57,689 nt of DNA from [Mycobacterium] zoologicum (GCF_020172665.1 NZ_CP083985.1:4367335-4425023); one strand, 5' to 3'; shown: positions 31,618 through 40,492, counted from the stretch's first letter. Notes: generated from the letters alone by a model not told the origin. Numbers and translations: made by a program.

Positions 31618-32607
31618 ATGTCCTCGCAGCCTGAGACGCCGTCGGTCCACGACGTGATCATCATCGGTTCCGGTCCGGCCGGCTACACCGCCGCGATCTA
31701 CGCCGCGCGGGCCCAGCTGGCTCCGCTGGTGTTCGAGGGAACCTCGTTCGGCGGGGCGTTGATGACCACCACCGAGGTGGAGAACTTCCCCGGCTTCCGC
31801 AACGGCATCATGGGGCCGGAGCTGATGGACGAGATGCGCGAGCAGGCGCTGCGCTTCGGCGCCGACCTGCAGATGGAGGACGTGGAGTCGGTGTCACTGG
31901 AGGGTCCGGTCAAATCCGTGACCACCGCCGACGGCCAGACCCACCACGCCCGCGCGGTCGTGCTGGCCATGGGCGCCGCAGCGCGCTACCTGAACATCCC
32001 CGGCGAGCAGGAGTTGCTGGGCCGGGGAGTCAGCTCGTGTGCCACCTGCGACGGATTCTTCTTCCGCGACCAGGACATCGCCGTGATCGGCGGCGGTGAC
32101 TCGGCGATGGAGGAAGCCACCTTCCTGACCCGGTTCGCCCGCAGTGTGACGCTGGTGCACCGCCGCGAGGAGTTCCGCGCCTCCAAGATCATGCTCAAAC
32201 GCGCGCAGGAGAACGAGAAGATCCGCTTCCTCACCAACGCCACCCCGGTGGCGGTCGAGGGTGAGAGCACCGTGACCGGCCTGCGGGTGCGTGACACCGT
32301 GACCGGCGCCGAGAGCACCCTGGCGGTGACGGGCGTGTTCGTCGCGATCGGCCACGATCCCCGCTCGGAGTTGGTGCGCGGTGCCATCGACCTCGACGCC
32401 GACGGCTATGTGCAGGTCACGCACCCGAGTTCGCGCACCTCGCTGGAAGGGGTGTTCGCCGCCGGTGACCTGGTGGACCGCACGTATCGGCAGGCGATCA
32501 CCGCCGCCGGAACCGGCTGTGCGGCCGCGATCGACGCCGAACGTTGGCTGGCCGAAGCAGCCGAATCGCAGGACGACACCGCAACCCTGATGGGAGCACA
32601 GAAGTGA
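31618..32607 (+). CDS. trxB: thioredoxin reductase
   Basis: The FAD- and NADPH-dependent enzyme reduces thioredoxin. It is 329 residues, with FAD-binding [17 protein letters not shown], the redox pair CATC ([11 protein letters not shown]), NADPH-binding [13 protein letters not shown] and the C-terminal FAD contact [14 protein letters not shown]. The ATG at 31618 has GGAAAG eight bases upstream. It is coupled by GTGA to the thioredoxin gene. This is the Rv3913-type enzyme. Confidence 0.97.
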   Translation: MSSQPETPSVHDVIIIGSGPAGYTAAIYAARAQLAPLVFEGTSFGGALMTTTEVENFPGFRNGIMGPELMDEMREQALRFGADLQMEDVESVSLEGPVKSVTTADGQTHHARAVVLAMGAAARYLNIPGEQELLGRGVSSCATCDGFFFRDQDIAVIGGGDSAMEEATFLTRFARSVTLVHRREEFRASKIMLKRAQENEKIRFLTNATPVAVEGESTVTGLRVRDTVTGAESTLAVTGVFVAIGHDPRSELVRGAIDLDADGYVQVTHPSSRTSLEGVFAAGDLVDRTYRQAITAAGTGCAAAIDAERWLAEAAESQDDTATLMGAQK

Positions 32608-32936
32608 CCGACAACCACCACACCGTGACCGTCTCCGACGCCACCTTCGCCGCCGATGTGCTGGCCAGCAGCAAGCCGGTGCTGGTGGACTTCTGGGCAA
32701 CCTGGTGCGGCCCCTGCAAGATGGTCGCCCCGGTACTGGAGGAGATCGCCGCCGAGCAGGCCGCCGGGCTGACCGTCGCCAAGCTCGACGTGGACGCCAA
32801 TCCTGCCACCGCTCGCGATTTCAACGTGGTCTCGATCCCCACCCTGATCCTGTTCAAAGACGGTCAGCCGGTGAAGCGGATCGTCGGCGCCAAGGGCAAG
32901 GCGGCGCTGCTGCGCGAGCTCGCCGACGCCGACTGA
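32604..32936 (+). CDS. trxC: thioredoxin (TrxC/TrxA type, Rv3914-like)
   Basis: This is a 110-residue single-domain thioredoxin with the active site WCGPCK in [17 protein letters not shown] and the cis-Pro loop [10 protein letters not shown]. It accepts electrons from TrxB and passes them to disulfides in the cytoplasm. GTG 32604 overlaps the trxB stop by four bases, so the pair is co-translated. The cwlM gene begins 122 bp later. Confidence 0.96.
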   Translation: MTDNHHTVTVSDATFAADVLASSKPVLVDFWATWCGPCKMVAPVLEEIAAEQAAGLTVAKLDVDANPATARDFNVVSIPTLILFKDGQPVKRIVGAKGKAALLRELADAD

Positions 32937-33058
32937 CCACCTCGTCGTTTACCGAAAATCGGGCCGCGTCTGAGACAATGCTGGCGGATCTGCCGTCAAC
33001 CGTCGGCTAAATCACGGCTGCCACAGCGGCCACAGCGACGACCAGGGAGGGCCAGGCC

Positions 33059-34279
33059 ATGCCGGGTCGGCATCGCGGCGCGCACGACGTATTGCGCCGT
33101 GGCGACCGCAGCGGCGCGGTGGTCGAGATCCGGGCCGCACTGGCCGCGCTGGGCCTGCTGAACAGCCCCGACGCGGATCTGAGCACCGGCAAGCACGTGG
33201 CGCTGGATGTCTTCGACGACGAGCTGCTCCAGGCGGTGCGCGCGTTTCAGCAGCAGCGCGGCCTGCTCGTCGACGGCGTGATCGGCGAGGCCACCTTCCG
33301 TGCGCTCAAGGAGGCGTCCTACCGGCTGGGCGCGCGGATCCTCAACCACCAGTTCGGTGCGCCGATGTACGGTGACGACATCGCCACGCTGCAGGCCCGC
33401 CTGCAGGATCTGGGCTTCTACACCGGCATGGTCGACGGCTATTTCGGTATCCAGACCCACAATGCGCTGATGTCCTACCAGCGCGAGTACGGGCTGTGCG
33501 CTGACGGCATCTGCGGTCCGGAAACGTTGCGCTCCTTGAACTTTCTCGCTTCCCGGGTCAGCGGCGGTTCACCGCACGCGATCCGCGAGGAGGAGTTGGT
33601 GCGGCGCTCGGGGCCCCGGCTGTCCGGCAAGCGGATCGTCATCGATCCCGGCCGCGGCGGCAGCGACCACGGCCTGATCACCCAGACCCCCTCAGGTCCG
33701 ATCAGCGAGGCAGACATACTGTGGGACTTGGCAAGTCGGCTCGAAGGCCGGATGACGGCGATCGGTATGGAGACGTTCCTGTCCCGGCCGCATGGCCGCG
33801 GGCCGTCGGATGCGGAACGCGCCGCGACCGCCAACGCGGTTGGTGCCGACTTGATGATCAGCCTGCGTTGCGCGGCCCATACCAGCCCGGCGGCCAGCGG
33901 GGTGGCGTCGTTTCACTTCGGCAACTCGCACGGCTCGGTGTCGACCATCGGCCGTAGCCTCGCCGACTTCATTCAGCGAGAGATTGTGGCGCGCACCGGT
34001 TTACAGGACTGTCGCGCTCACGGCCGGACCTGGGACCTACTGCGTCTGACTCGGATGCCCACCGTCGAGGTCGACGTCGGCTACATCACCAGTCCGCGCG
34101 ATCGCGGTTTGCTGGTCTCCCCCGCCACCCGCGACGCGATCGCCGAAGGCATGCTGGCAGCCGTGAAGCGGCTCTACCTGCTCGGCAAGAACGACCGGCC
34201 CACCGGCACTTTCACCTTCGCCGAGTTGCTGGCCCACGAGCTGTCGGTCGAACAGGCCGGCCGGCTCACCGGCGGTTAG
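33059..34279 (+). CDS. cwlM: CwlM, amidase-like regulator of peptidoglycan precursor synthesis
   Basis: The product is 406 residues, with two PG_binding_1 repeats (about 20-85 and 105-160) and an amidase_3 domain (about 190-375). Two of three expected zinc-binding histidines are replaced: the DPGHGG motif reads DPGRGG (Arg about 199), and SLHAN reads SLRCAA (Arg about 270). The Glu (about 217) is kept. There is no signal peptide. This agrees with mycobacterial CwlM being a cytoplasmic non-enzymatic protein that, when phosphorylated by PknB, activates MurA. The conserved tail has PTGTFTFAELLAHELS. GGGAGGG lies about 10 bases upstream of the ATG. Confidence 0.94.
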   Translation: MPGRHRGAHDVLRRGDRSGAVVEIRAALAALGLLNSPDADLSTGKHVALDVFDDELLQAVRAFQQQRGLLVDGVIGEATFRALKEASYRLGARILNHQFGAPMYGDDIATLQARLQDLGFYTGMVDGYFGIQTHNALMSYQREYGLCADGICGPETLRSLNFLASRVSGGSPHAIREEELVRRSGPRLSGKRIVIDPGRGGSDHGLITQTPSGPISEADILWDLASRLEGRMTAIGMETFLSRPHGRGPSDAERAATANAVGADLMISLRCAAHTSPAASGVASFHFGNSHGSVSTIGRSLADFIQREIVARTGLQDCRAHGRTWDLLRLTRMPTVEVDVGYITSPRDRGLLVSPATRDAIAEGMLAAVKRLYLLGKNDRPTGTFTFAELLAHELSVEQAGRLTGG

Positions 34280-34291
34280 GGGCGCAGCTGG

Positions 34292-35020
34292 TCAGCCGGA
34301 CGCCGGGGCCCCCGCCCCGATCGGCTGGGCGATCCGGGAGCTCTCCAGCAGCCGCTCCAGCGCAGCCTCCACCTCGGCCTTCCAGCCCAGTCCCTTGTCC
34401 AGTTCCAGCCGGAGCCGCGGGAAGTACCGGTGCGGTGCCACGATCGTGAAGCCGGCGTCGAGGAGGACTTCTGTCGCGATGACGCAGTGCTCGACCGAGC
34501 AGTCACCGACTGCCTCCAGCACCGGCGCAACATCGGGCGGGACCGCCAGCGGGTCCAGTAACTCCCCCACCTCCGGTGTGCGGCCGAACGCCTCCAATGC
34601 GCGGACGCCGCGGCGCATGAGTTCGTTGACGGCGTGGCCGATCAGCTCCCGCGGCAATCCGTCAGCCATCGCGGCGGGATCGACACCCATCGACATCAGC
34701 AGGACCGCATCGGCCGAGACCGGCGCCGTCGGGAACCGGTCAGCCCGCGGCACCGTCCGCGGCGGGGCGTAGAGCACGTAGCCCAGGCAGTCCGGGTCGC
34801 CGATCGCGCGGGTGGCGGGCGACGGGGTGGCGACCTGACCGCAGCATCCCCACTCCAGCATCACCATCGAGAGCCAGGCTTCCTTTTCGAACTCCGGATC
34901 TGAGAGGTGTTCGTCGTTGCCGAGGGTGGCCGGATCGACCTCCCAGAAGACACAGCGGCGGGCGTGCTTGGGAAGTTGCTCGAAACCCTCGAGCTTCAGG
35001 GGTGCGATTCGGACAGCCAC
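34292..35020 (-). CDS. conserved protein, GNAT-like (Rv3916c-like)
   Basis: The 242-residue protein is conserved in mycobacteria next to cwlM. Its opening KLEGFEQLPKHARRCVFWEV and the GYVLYAPP strand resemble the core of GNAT acetyltransferases, but I cannot identify a definite acetyl-CoA loop. No membrane segment. The GTG at 35020 is the start. It is convergent with cwlM, 12 bp apart. In M. tuberculosis the next gene is parB. Here about 5.6 kb separates it from parB, showing where the accessory insertion entered. Confidence 0.85.
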   Translation of the reverse strand: MAVRIAPLKLEGFEQLPKHARRCVFWEVDPATLGNDEHLSDPEFEKEAWLSMVMLEWGCCGQVATPSPATRAIGDPDCLGYVLYAPPRTVPRADRFPTAPVSADAVLLMSMGVDPAAMADGLPRELIGHAVNELMRRGVRALEAFGRTPEVGELLDPLAVPPDVAPVLEAVGDCSVEHCVIATEVLLDAGFTIVAPHRYFPRLRLELDKGLGWKAEVEAALERLLESSRIAQPIGAGAPASG

Positions 35021-35042
35021 TCAACTCCCGGTCTCAAACCGT

Positions 35043-35060
35043 GCTGTCACTGCTGACAGC
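35043..35060. promoter_or_regulatory. inverted repeat upstream of the Rv3916c-like gene
   Basis: GCTGTCA and TGACAGC form a perfect 7-bp inverted repeat with a 4-base spacer, 23 bases upstream of the GTG start at 35020. Its spacing suits a repressor operator or a leader hairpin. No binding protein is known to me. Confidence 0.5.
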
Positions 35061-35192
35061 TCCTTAAGGATAGGAGGAATACGCCACCGGATGCCACCAT
35101 CGGTGACCGCGAGTGCCGTCGTCCCGCTCTGAGACGCAACCTATTGTTGCTCAACATGTTTCACTCGATCGGACACCGTCCGAGAGTCATAC

Positions 35193-35205
35193 CGTCACAG
35201 TGACG
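35193..35205. promoter_or_regulatory. 13-base palindrome CGTCACAGTGACG
   Basis: CGTCAC and GTGACG flank a single central A. It lies in the 635-bp gap between the Rv3916c-like gene and tetR, 173 bases upstream of the former's start. A second, shorter repeat (TCGGAC, ACC, GTCCGA) is at about 35168-35182. The rest of 35021-35655 holds the IS relic and nothing else I can support. Confidence 0.4.
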
Positions 35206-35350
35206 TAATTGCCGTGTGGTGTCCGTTGGCATCTGACGTGGGGCATTGTCACGGCATCTGAGGTATCGGCGTGTCTTTGCCAATCTATCTGGGGTACTGC
35301 CCGTAGCCTCGACTCAGTGTGCGCTGCAACGGTGGCGGCATGGCCGCAGG

Positions 35351-35479
35351 TCACTCGACCTGGCGGACCCGGGCATACCCCCAACCGCCCAGCACACCGT
35401 TCCGACACGTCGGACAGCCGATCTCGCCGGCCAAAAGCCGGGACTCGACGCAGGCCAAATCAACCTCTACCGTCACCAT
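35351..35479 (-). pseudogene. relic of a DUF6431-type, transposon-associated gene
   Basis: On the minus strand ATG 35479 opens 42 codons ending at TGA 35351-35353. The peptide has the pattern of the N-terminus of DUF6431 proteins: VDLACVESRLLAGEIGCPTC, then GGWGYARVRQVE. Those proteins have this CxxC zinc knuckle, are usually over 100 residues long and accompany actinobacterial insertion sequences. Beyond the stop, a different frame continues with CGHAATVAAHTESRLRAV, suggesting a frameshift and then loss of the rest. No transposase gene remains beside it. The family call is from memory of the pattern. Confidence 0.55.
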
Positions 35480-35655
35480 CAGTGCCTGCGAGCACTACAG
35501 CGCGGCACCCAGCGAGCCGACCAAGACTTTCGCGGGGTGTCGCGCACCCATCAGTTACCTCGTCACACTGATGGTGAACACGAGCCCAAGCAACCGGCAG
35601 ATCCGGCCGACCGGCCTATCGGCAACCCCAGTGGCGAATCCCCACCCCGTGGTCG

Positions 35656-36408
35656 TCACCCAGAGAGACGGTCAACATCCGTTCTCGCTTGACCTGAGGC
35701 ACTGTTTGCTGCCTGACCAGCGGTTGAATTATCGCCGGCCGGTGTGGTTGCGGGTTCCCTGTCCTTGTGTCGGTGGGAGGCGAGGAAGTCGTCGACGATG
35801 CGTGTGCAGTCGTGGGCAGTCATGGTGCGCAGGCCGGTCATCCGCGCGAAGGCGAATGGCCCGATGAGTTGGCACAGTACGAGTTCGACGTCGAAGTCGC
35901 CGAGTTCAGCGCGGGCTTCGGCGCTTTGCAGTATGGCGTCGAAGGGTTGTCGGTATTGGTCAATGACTCGTGCACGCAGGGCCCTAGGGGCGTGCTCGGT
36001 ACTGGCGTGATCGGTGGTTGCGGTGGGGCCCAGGGCGAGCCAGGCCAGCGCGGTGACGTGCAGCGGGGCGTCGGCGAATAAGGCGGCCTGGCGGGTGAGC
36101 AGTTCGATGAGCCGTTCGCGCAGCGTTCCACTGGCGGGTGCAGGCGGGGTGACTTGGGGCAGTAGCCGCTCGAAGGTCGCTGCAAGCAGCTGCGACGAGC
36201 TGTTGAAATGACGGTAGAGGGTGGTGCGAGCCACCTTGGAGGCTTTGGTGACCGCATCAATGGTGACGGCCTCAACGCCGCCGCTGGTGAGCAGTGCGGC
36301 CGCTGCGTCCAGTAGGCGATTGCGAGACCGGATCCGGCGGGGGTCGATGTCGTCATCGTCCTTGCTGTCATCGTGGCCGAACTGCAACCGGCTGCTCACC
36401 TCGCTCAC
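35656..36408 (-). CDS. TetR family transcriptional regulator
   Basis: The protein is 250 residues. The helix-turn-helix lies at about 26-72, with RNRLLDAAAALLTSGGVEAV and ASKVARTTLYRHFNSSSQLL. The C-terminal ligand domain (about 85-205) has no clear specialised signature. The last 40 residues are polar and low-complexity (TTPAGDNSTAGQAANSASG) and appear to come from the junction with the IS-like repeat at 35688-35702, so the C-terminus may be an acquired extension. It is divergent from the DUF6188-like and mmpL genes across 200 bp, and is the obvious candidate repressor of them. GTG 36408 or GTG 36399 is the start. Confidence 0.9.
   Translation of the reverse strand: MSEVSSRLQFGHDDSKDDDDIDPRRIRSRNRLLDAAAALLTSGGVEAVTIDAVTKASKVARTTLYRHFNSSSQLLAATFERLLPQVTPPAPASGTLRERLIELLTRQAALFADAPLHVTALAWLALGPTATTDHASTEHAPRALRARVIDQYRQPFDAILQSAEARAELGDFDVELVLCQLIGPFAFARMTGLRTMTAHDCTRIVDDFLASHRHKDREPATTPAGDNSTAGQAANSASGQARTDVDRLSG
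35688..35702 (+). repeat. 15-bp repeat CTTGACCTGAGGCAC, left copy
   Basis: This 15-mer recurs with one mismatch at 40493-40507, in the same orientation. Here TGAGGCA is followed 8 bases later by TGCCTGA, an imperfect inverted repeat. It lies in the 3' end of tetR and 208 bases from the DUF6431 relic start, so it may be an insertion sequence end. Confidence 0.5.
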
Positions 36409-36539
36409 CTCGCTGCTTCCGGGTTTTTGGCCGGCGTTGCGCGCTTGGGCCGATTATGGCACCAACGGTAGCCCAGCGAAACGGTTCGTCGCTGGCAGTG
36501 CCATCGTGTTCCGGATTGGCTCCGTGACACCCAGTGATT

Positions 36540-36573
36540 GCTACCGCTAGTAGCGTAGCGCTACCAATAGTAC
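36540..36573. promoter_or_regulatory. GTAGC-rich operator-like cluster between tetR and the DUF6188-like gene
   Basis: The region holds GCTAC (36540-36544), GTAGC (36550-36554) and the perfect palindrome GTAGCGCTAC (36555-36564). The 12-mer AGTAGCGTAGCG at 36549-36560 is repeated at 37122-37133, at the start of mmpL. Location in the divergent 36409-36608 gap, 36 bases from the rightward gene, suits a TetR operator. That TetR binds it is inference. Confidence 0.55.
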
Positions 36574-36608
36574 CATTTGTGCATCGCTCGACGGTTGATG
36601 GAGGCGCC

Positions 36609-37043
36609 ATGTACACCCAATGGATCCAAGCGTGCACTGTGCAGCGGGTGTCGCTGCGTGGCGGGCTGATGTTGGGCTTCGATGACGGCAATGAGGTGGT
36701 CATCTACAGTCCGCTGCTGCTTACGTTGCCCGCTGTCGGTGACTTTCCGATCGAGGCAGTGTTCATCGACCCCGCCCGGGTCGCGACTCATGAGATCCCA
36801 CTGCTGGACTTCGCCGGCGCGGTGTGCACGCAGGCATGGTGCGGTGATGGCGGTGCGCTGCACCTTGGCTTTTCGAGCGGACACAGCATCGACGTTGACG
36901 CCCATCCGGAGGTCACCGCCTGGGAGTTGTACGGCCGGCACCATGGCTACATGGCGTGCCTGCCGCAAGGGCGGGTCCGGGTGGTCCGCTATGACGTCCC
37001 CGAGGCCTACGACTCCGAGGTAGATCTCGCCGCACGTCGTTAA
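36609..37043 (+). CDS. DUF6188-like small protein of the MmpL cluster
   Basis: The 144-residue protein has no signal peptide and no membrane helix. It shows a two-part beta pattern: RVSLRGGLMLGFDDGNEVVI, then after a spacer GGALHLGFSSGHSIDVDAHP and TAWELYGRHHGYM. This resembles the DUF6188 family of actinobacteria, whose function is unknown; the call is from the pattern. ATG 36609 has GGAGG four bases upstream and is preferred to an in-frame start at 36534 inside the operator-like cluster region. It occupies the place that an MmpS accessory gene holds in mmpS-mmpL operons, but it is not MmpS-like, as it lacks the N-terminal membrane helix. mmpL follows after 75 bp. Confidence 0.75.
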   Translation: MYTQWIQACTVQRVSLRGGLMLGFDDGNEVVIYSPLLLTLPAVGDFPIEAVFIDPARVATHEIPLLDFAGAVCTQAWCGDGGALHLGFSSGHSIDVDAHPEVTAWELYGRHHGYMACLPQGRVRVVRYDVPEAYDSEVDLAARR

Positions 37044-37118
37044 TGGTTCATTCCGCAATGCCTACGCCGGGCCGCGCGTGGGGCCCGGAATAGCACCCGT
37101 TTCGACCACTGTGGCACT

Positions 37119-40100
37119 ATGAGTAGCGTAGCGATATCGAAAGTTTCGTTTGATGGGGGTGGGGTGATCGACGGCGATCGGGACTTCTCGGGTACCACAG
37201 CGACACTGCCGAAACGCACTGGCGGTTCGGCCCCTGCGGCCGCTTCCAGCGAGTACAGCGTGCGATTGGCCGCCCTGGCCGGGTTCACGGTGCGACACAA
37301 GGCGCTGGTGATGGGGGCATGGGTCGGCGTTGCGCTCGTGCTGGCGCTGCTGTTTCCCCAGCTGGAGACGGTGGTGCGGCAGCAGTCGGTAAATCTGCTC
37401 CCCGGCGATGTCCCGTCGTTTCAAACGGTGGACCGCATGAGCGCGGAGTTCAGCGAACAGGGTTCCAAAACGATGGTGTTCGTGGCGATGGAAGACCCCG
37501 CCGGGTTAACCCCCGCGGTGCGGCAGCACTACGAGCAGCTCGTGGCGCGGCTCAGCGCCAACACCGATCACGTCCTGCTGGTTGAAGACTTGCTGGCCGA
37601 CCCTGTCACCGCGGCCCACGCGGTCAGCAACGATCACCAAGCTTGGTATCTGCCGGTGGGTGTGGCTGGCACCCTGGGTGACCCCACCGCGGCCGCCTCC
37701 GTGCAGGCGGTGCGCGATATCGCCGCTGGGGTGTTCGCCGGCACGTCGACCACAGCGTATGTGACGGGGCCGACGGCGACCTTCAGTGACATGATCGCCT
37801 CTGCCGAGCATGACCTGCTGCTGATTTCGATCGCGACTGCCGGCTTGATCGCGCTGATCCTGCTGATCGTGTACCGGTCGGTATTCACCGCGCTGCTGCC
37901 GCTGCTGGTGATCGCAGTGAGCCTGGCCGTTGGGCGCGGTGTGCTATCGGTACTGGGCGAGCTGGGCATGCCTGTCTCGCAGTTCACCGTGGCGTTTATG
38001 ACCGCGATCCTGTTGGGTGCAGGCACCGATTACACCGTATTCTTGATCAGCCGCTATCACGAGCAGCGGCGTACACACGTGCCCGCCGACCAGGCCATTA
38101 TCCACGCTACCGCCAGCATCGGTCGGGTGATCCTGGCCTCGGCGGCCACCGTCGCGTTCGCGTTTTTGGCTATGGTGTTCGCCCGCCTGAGTGTGTTCGC
38201 CGCGCTCGGCCCTTCGTGTGCGGTCGCAGTGCTGATCGGATTCGCAGCCACCGTCACACTGCTGCCGCCGGTGCTGGCGCTCGCGTCCAAACACGGCATC
38301 GGCGAACCCAAATCCGATCGCACCCGCCGGTACTGGAACAGCGTCGCGGTCGCGGTGGTCCGGCGCCCCGGCCGGTTATTGATCACCAGCCTGGTCATAT
38401 TACTGCCCTTGGCAGGAGTCGCAGCGACAATGAAAATCAGCTACGACGACCGCAAAGGCCAGCCCGCCAGCACCGCGAGCAACCAGGGCTACCAGCTGCT
38501 GGACCACCACTTCGGCAAAGATATCGTCATCCCTGAATTCCTGGTGGTGGAAAGCCCCACCGACATGCGCACCGGTAAGGGGCTGGCAGACCTCGACGAA
38601 ATGGCCTCCCGCATCTCCCAGATCCCCGGCGTCACCAAAGTCTCCGGGATCACCCGGCCCACCGGAGAGCGCCTCGAACAGGCCCGACTCTCGTGGCAGA
38701 ACGGCCAGATCGGTGACAAGTTGGCTGGCGCCGTCGCCGACGGCAACGAACGCAAGGACGACCTCACCAAGCTCACCGACGGCGCCGACCAACTCGCCAG
38801 CGGGCTCGCACAGCTTGACACCACCCTGCGCAGGGCTTTGACACCACTGACCGGGATACTGGCTCAAGCTCAGTCCGCCGGCGCTCAGGCCCAGCAGTTC
38901 CGACCGTTGCTCCAACAGCTTTCAGCGACCGCCCCGGCCATCGACCACGCAATCCAATCCGGCCCCGGGCTGCGACCTTTGGCGGAACAAGCCCAAAGCG
39001 CCATCACAATCCTCGACCCCCTCGCCGCCGCCCTCAACACCTCCCCGTGGTGCCTCACCACGCCGCAATGCGCCCAGATCCGTGATCAGGTTCAGATTCT
39101 GGTGAGCTTGCGCGACAGCGGATTCTTCACCGAGGTCGCCGACCTCGGTGACCACTACAACCCCACCAGCAACGCCACCGTGGCTGGCGCCCTCACCGAT
39201 GTCCAAAACGCGGTGACCGGCCTGGACAAGGCCTTCGGAGCCCTCGGTGATCCCACTGATCTGGCCGGCAACATAGGTCGACTCCAAGACGGCATCAGTC
39301 GACTCGCCTCGGGCGCCCAAGCACTGGCAACCGGCGTGCACACCTTGGCCGACAGCAACATCGAACTGCTGTCTGGGATGAGCCAGATCGCCACCCAACT
39401 GCAGAACTCCGCTCGAGCCAGCGCCTCCTCAGACTCTGCCAGCGGCTTCTACCTGCCCGCCAACGTCTTCGAGAACCGCCGATTCGCCGATGTGGCGAAA
39501 CAATTCCTGTCAGCCGACGGCAAAGCCGCACGCTTCGCCATCGAATCGACACCCGACCCCTACAGTGGCGCAGCAATCCGCCTGGCGCAGGAGATCGTCG
39601 ACGTTGCCAACGCGGCGCGCCCCAACACATCACTGGCAGACGTCACCGTCTCGGTTGCCGGGTTCCCCGCCGTCAACTCCGACATCCAACGGCTGCTGCG
39701 GGCGGACTTCGCCCAACTGGCCATCGCCACCCTGCTCATTGTCGGCCTCATCCTCGTGGTGTTGCTGCGCGCCGTGCTGGCCCCGCTGTACCTGCTGGGC
39801 ACCGTCGTGTTGAACTACCTGGCCTCACTCGGCATCGGCGTCCTGATCTTCCAATGGGGACTCAACTACGAAATCGCCTGGCCGGTGCCGCTGTTGGCAT
39901 TCATCATCCTGGTAGCAGTCGGCGCCGACTACAACATGCTGCTCGTCTCACGGCTGCGCGAAGAATCCGGACCCAACATCCGCGTCGGCGTACTACGCAC
40001 CGTCGCCAACACCGGCTCCGTCATCACCTCAGCCGGCCTGATCTTCGCCGCCAGCATGTTCGGCCTCACCACCGGCTCGATCGCCATCATGATCCAGGCC

Positions 40101-40325
40101 GGCCTCATCATCGGCTGTGGGCTCCTCCTCGACACCTTCCTGGTGCGCACCCTCACCGTCCCCGCCATCGCCACACTGCTGCGCGAAGCCAGCTGGTGGC
40201 CCAACGTGCGGCACCGTCATCGCGGCCGATGGACCCGACAAGTTGCTGATCGTAGATCCACTAGCGAATCGGCCAGGCATGGTCAGGATGGTCAGGGCAT
40301 ACCGGGAAGCGGTGAACGAGGCTGA
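37119..40325 (+). CDS. MmpL/RND family transporter
   Basis: This is a 1068-residue inner-membrane RND transporter with two similar halves: a membrane helix at about 62-80, a periplasmic loop to about 225, five helices to about 375, then helix 7 near 400, a second large loop to about 870, and five more helices to about 1030. Proton-relay Asp-Tyr pairs are intact: Asp 304 (GAGTDYTVFLISRY) and Asp 937 (GADYNMLLVSRLRE). Members export lipids, siderophores or drugs using proton motive force. There is no MmpS partner. Start could be ATG 37119 or GTG 37164. The first codons contain AGTAGCGTAGCG, which is shared with the tetR intergenic cluster. It is not one of the core MmpL proteins that I can name, and the location beside parB is not seen in M. 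tuberculosis, so it is probably acquired. Confidence 0.92.
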   Translation: MSSVAISKVSFDGGGVIDGDRDFSGTTATLPKRTGGSAPAAASSEYSVRLAALAGFTVRHKALVMGAWVGVALVLALLFPQLETVVRQQSVNLLPGDVPSFQTVDRMSAEFSEQGSKTMVFVAMEDPAGLTPAVRQHYEQLVARLSANTDHVLLVEDLLADPVTAAHAVSNDHQAWYLPVGVAGTLGDPTAAASVQAVRDIAAGVFAGTSTTAYVTGPTATFSDMIASAEHDLLLISIATAGLIALILLIVYRSVFTALLPLLVIAVSLAVGRGVLSVLGELGMPVSQFTVAFMTAILLGAGTDYTVFLISRYHEQRRTHVPADQAIIHATASIGRVILASAATVAFAFLAMVFARLSVFAALGPSCAVAVLIGFAATVTLLPPVLALASKHGIGEPKSDRTRRYWNSVAVAVVRRPGRLLITSLVILLPLAGVAATMKISYDDRKGQPASTASNQGYQLLDHHFGKDIVIPEFLVVESPTDMRTGKGLADLDEMASRISQIPGVTKVSGITRPTGERLEQARLSWQNGQIGDKLAGAVADGNERKDDLTKLTDGADQLASGLAQLDTTLRRALTPLTGILAQAQSAGAQAQQFRPLLQQLSATAPAIDHAIQSGPGLRPLAEQAQSAITILDPLAAALNTSPWCLTTPQCAQIRDQVQILVSLRDSGFFTEVADLGDHYNPTSNATVAGALTDVQNAVTGLDKAFGALGDPTDLAGNIGRLQDGISRLASGAQALATGVHTLADSNIELLSGMSQIATQLQNSARASASSDSASGFYLPANVFENRRFADVAKQFLSADGKAARFAIESTPDPYSGAAIRLAQEIVDVANAARPNTSLADVTVSVAGFPAVNSDIQRLLRADFAQLAIATLLIVGLILVVLLRAVLAPLYLLGTVVLNYLASLGIGVLIFQWGLNYEIAWPVPLLAFIILVAVGADYNMLLVSRLREESGPNIRVGVLRTVANTGSVITSAGLIFAASMFGLTTGSIAIMIQAGLIIGCGLLLDTFLVRTLTVPAIATLLREASWWPNVRHRHRGRWTRQVADRRSTSESARHGQDGQGIPGSGERG

Positions 40326-40492
40326 TGGGACCGAGCCGACGGCACGAGCGCGGGCTCGTGTCTCATGCTTCGGGTCCCAGCCGGAGCCAAGCAGTGTTCC
40401 TTCTGGCCGACAGCCCGGGCCCGCGCTCGTTCCCCGCCACGAAAGTCCACTTACCCCAGTTCAAATGGCAAACCATCCGCTGCCGATTGTCA

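Noticed and set aside
35209..35867. Three overlapping plus-strand frames in the gap before tetR
   Set aside because: All three frames are open together, none has a good ribosome site or known pattern, and one runs antisense into tetR.
36534..36608. Earlier start for the DUF6188-like protein
   Set aside because: It overlaps the GTAGC-rich operator-like cluster and lacks a ribosome site, whereas ATG 36609 has GGAGG.
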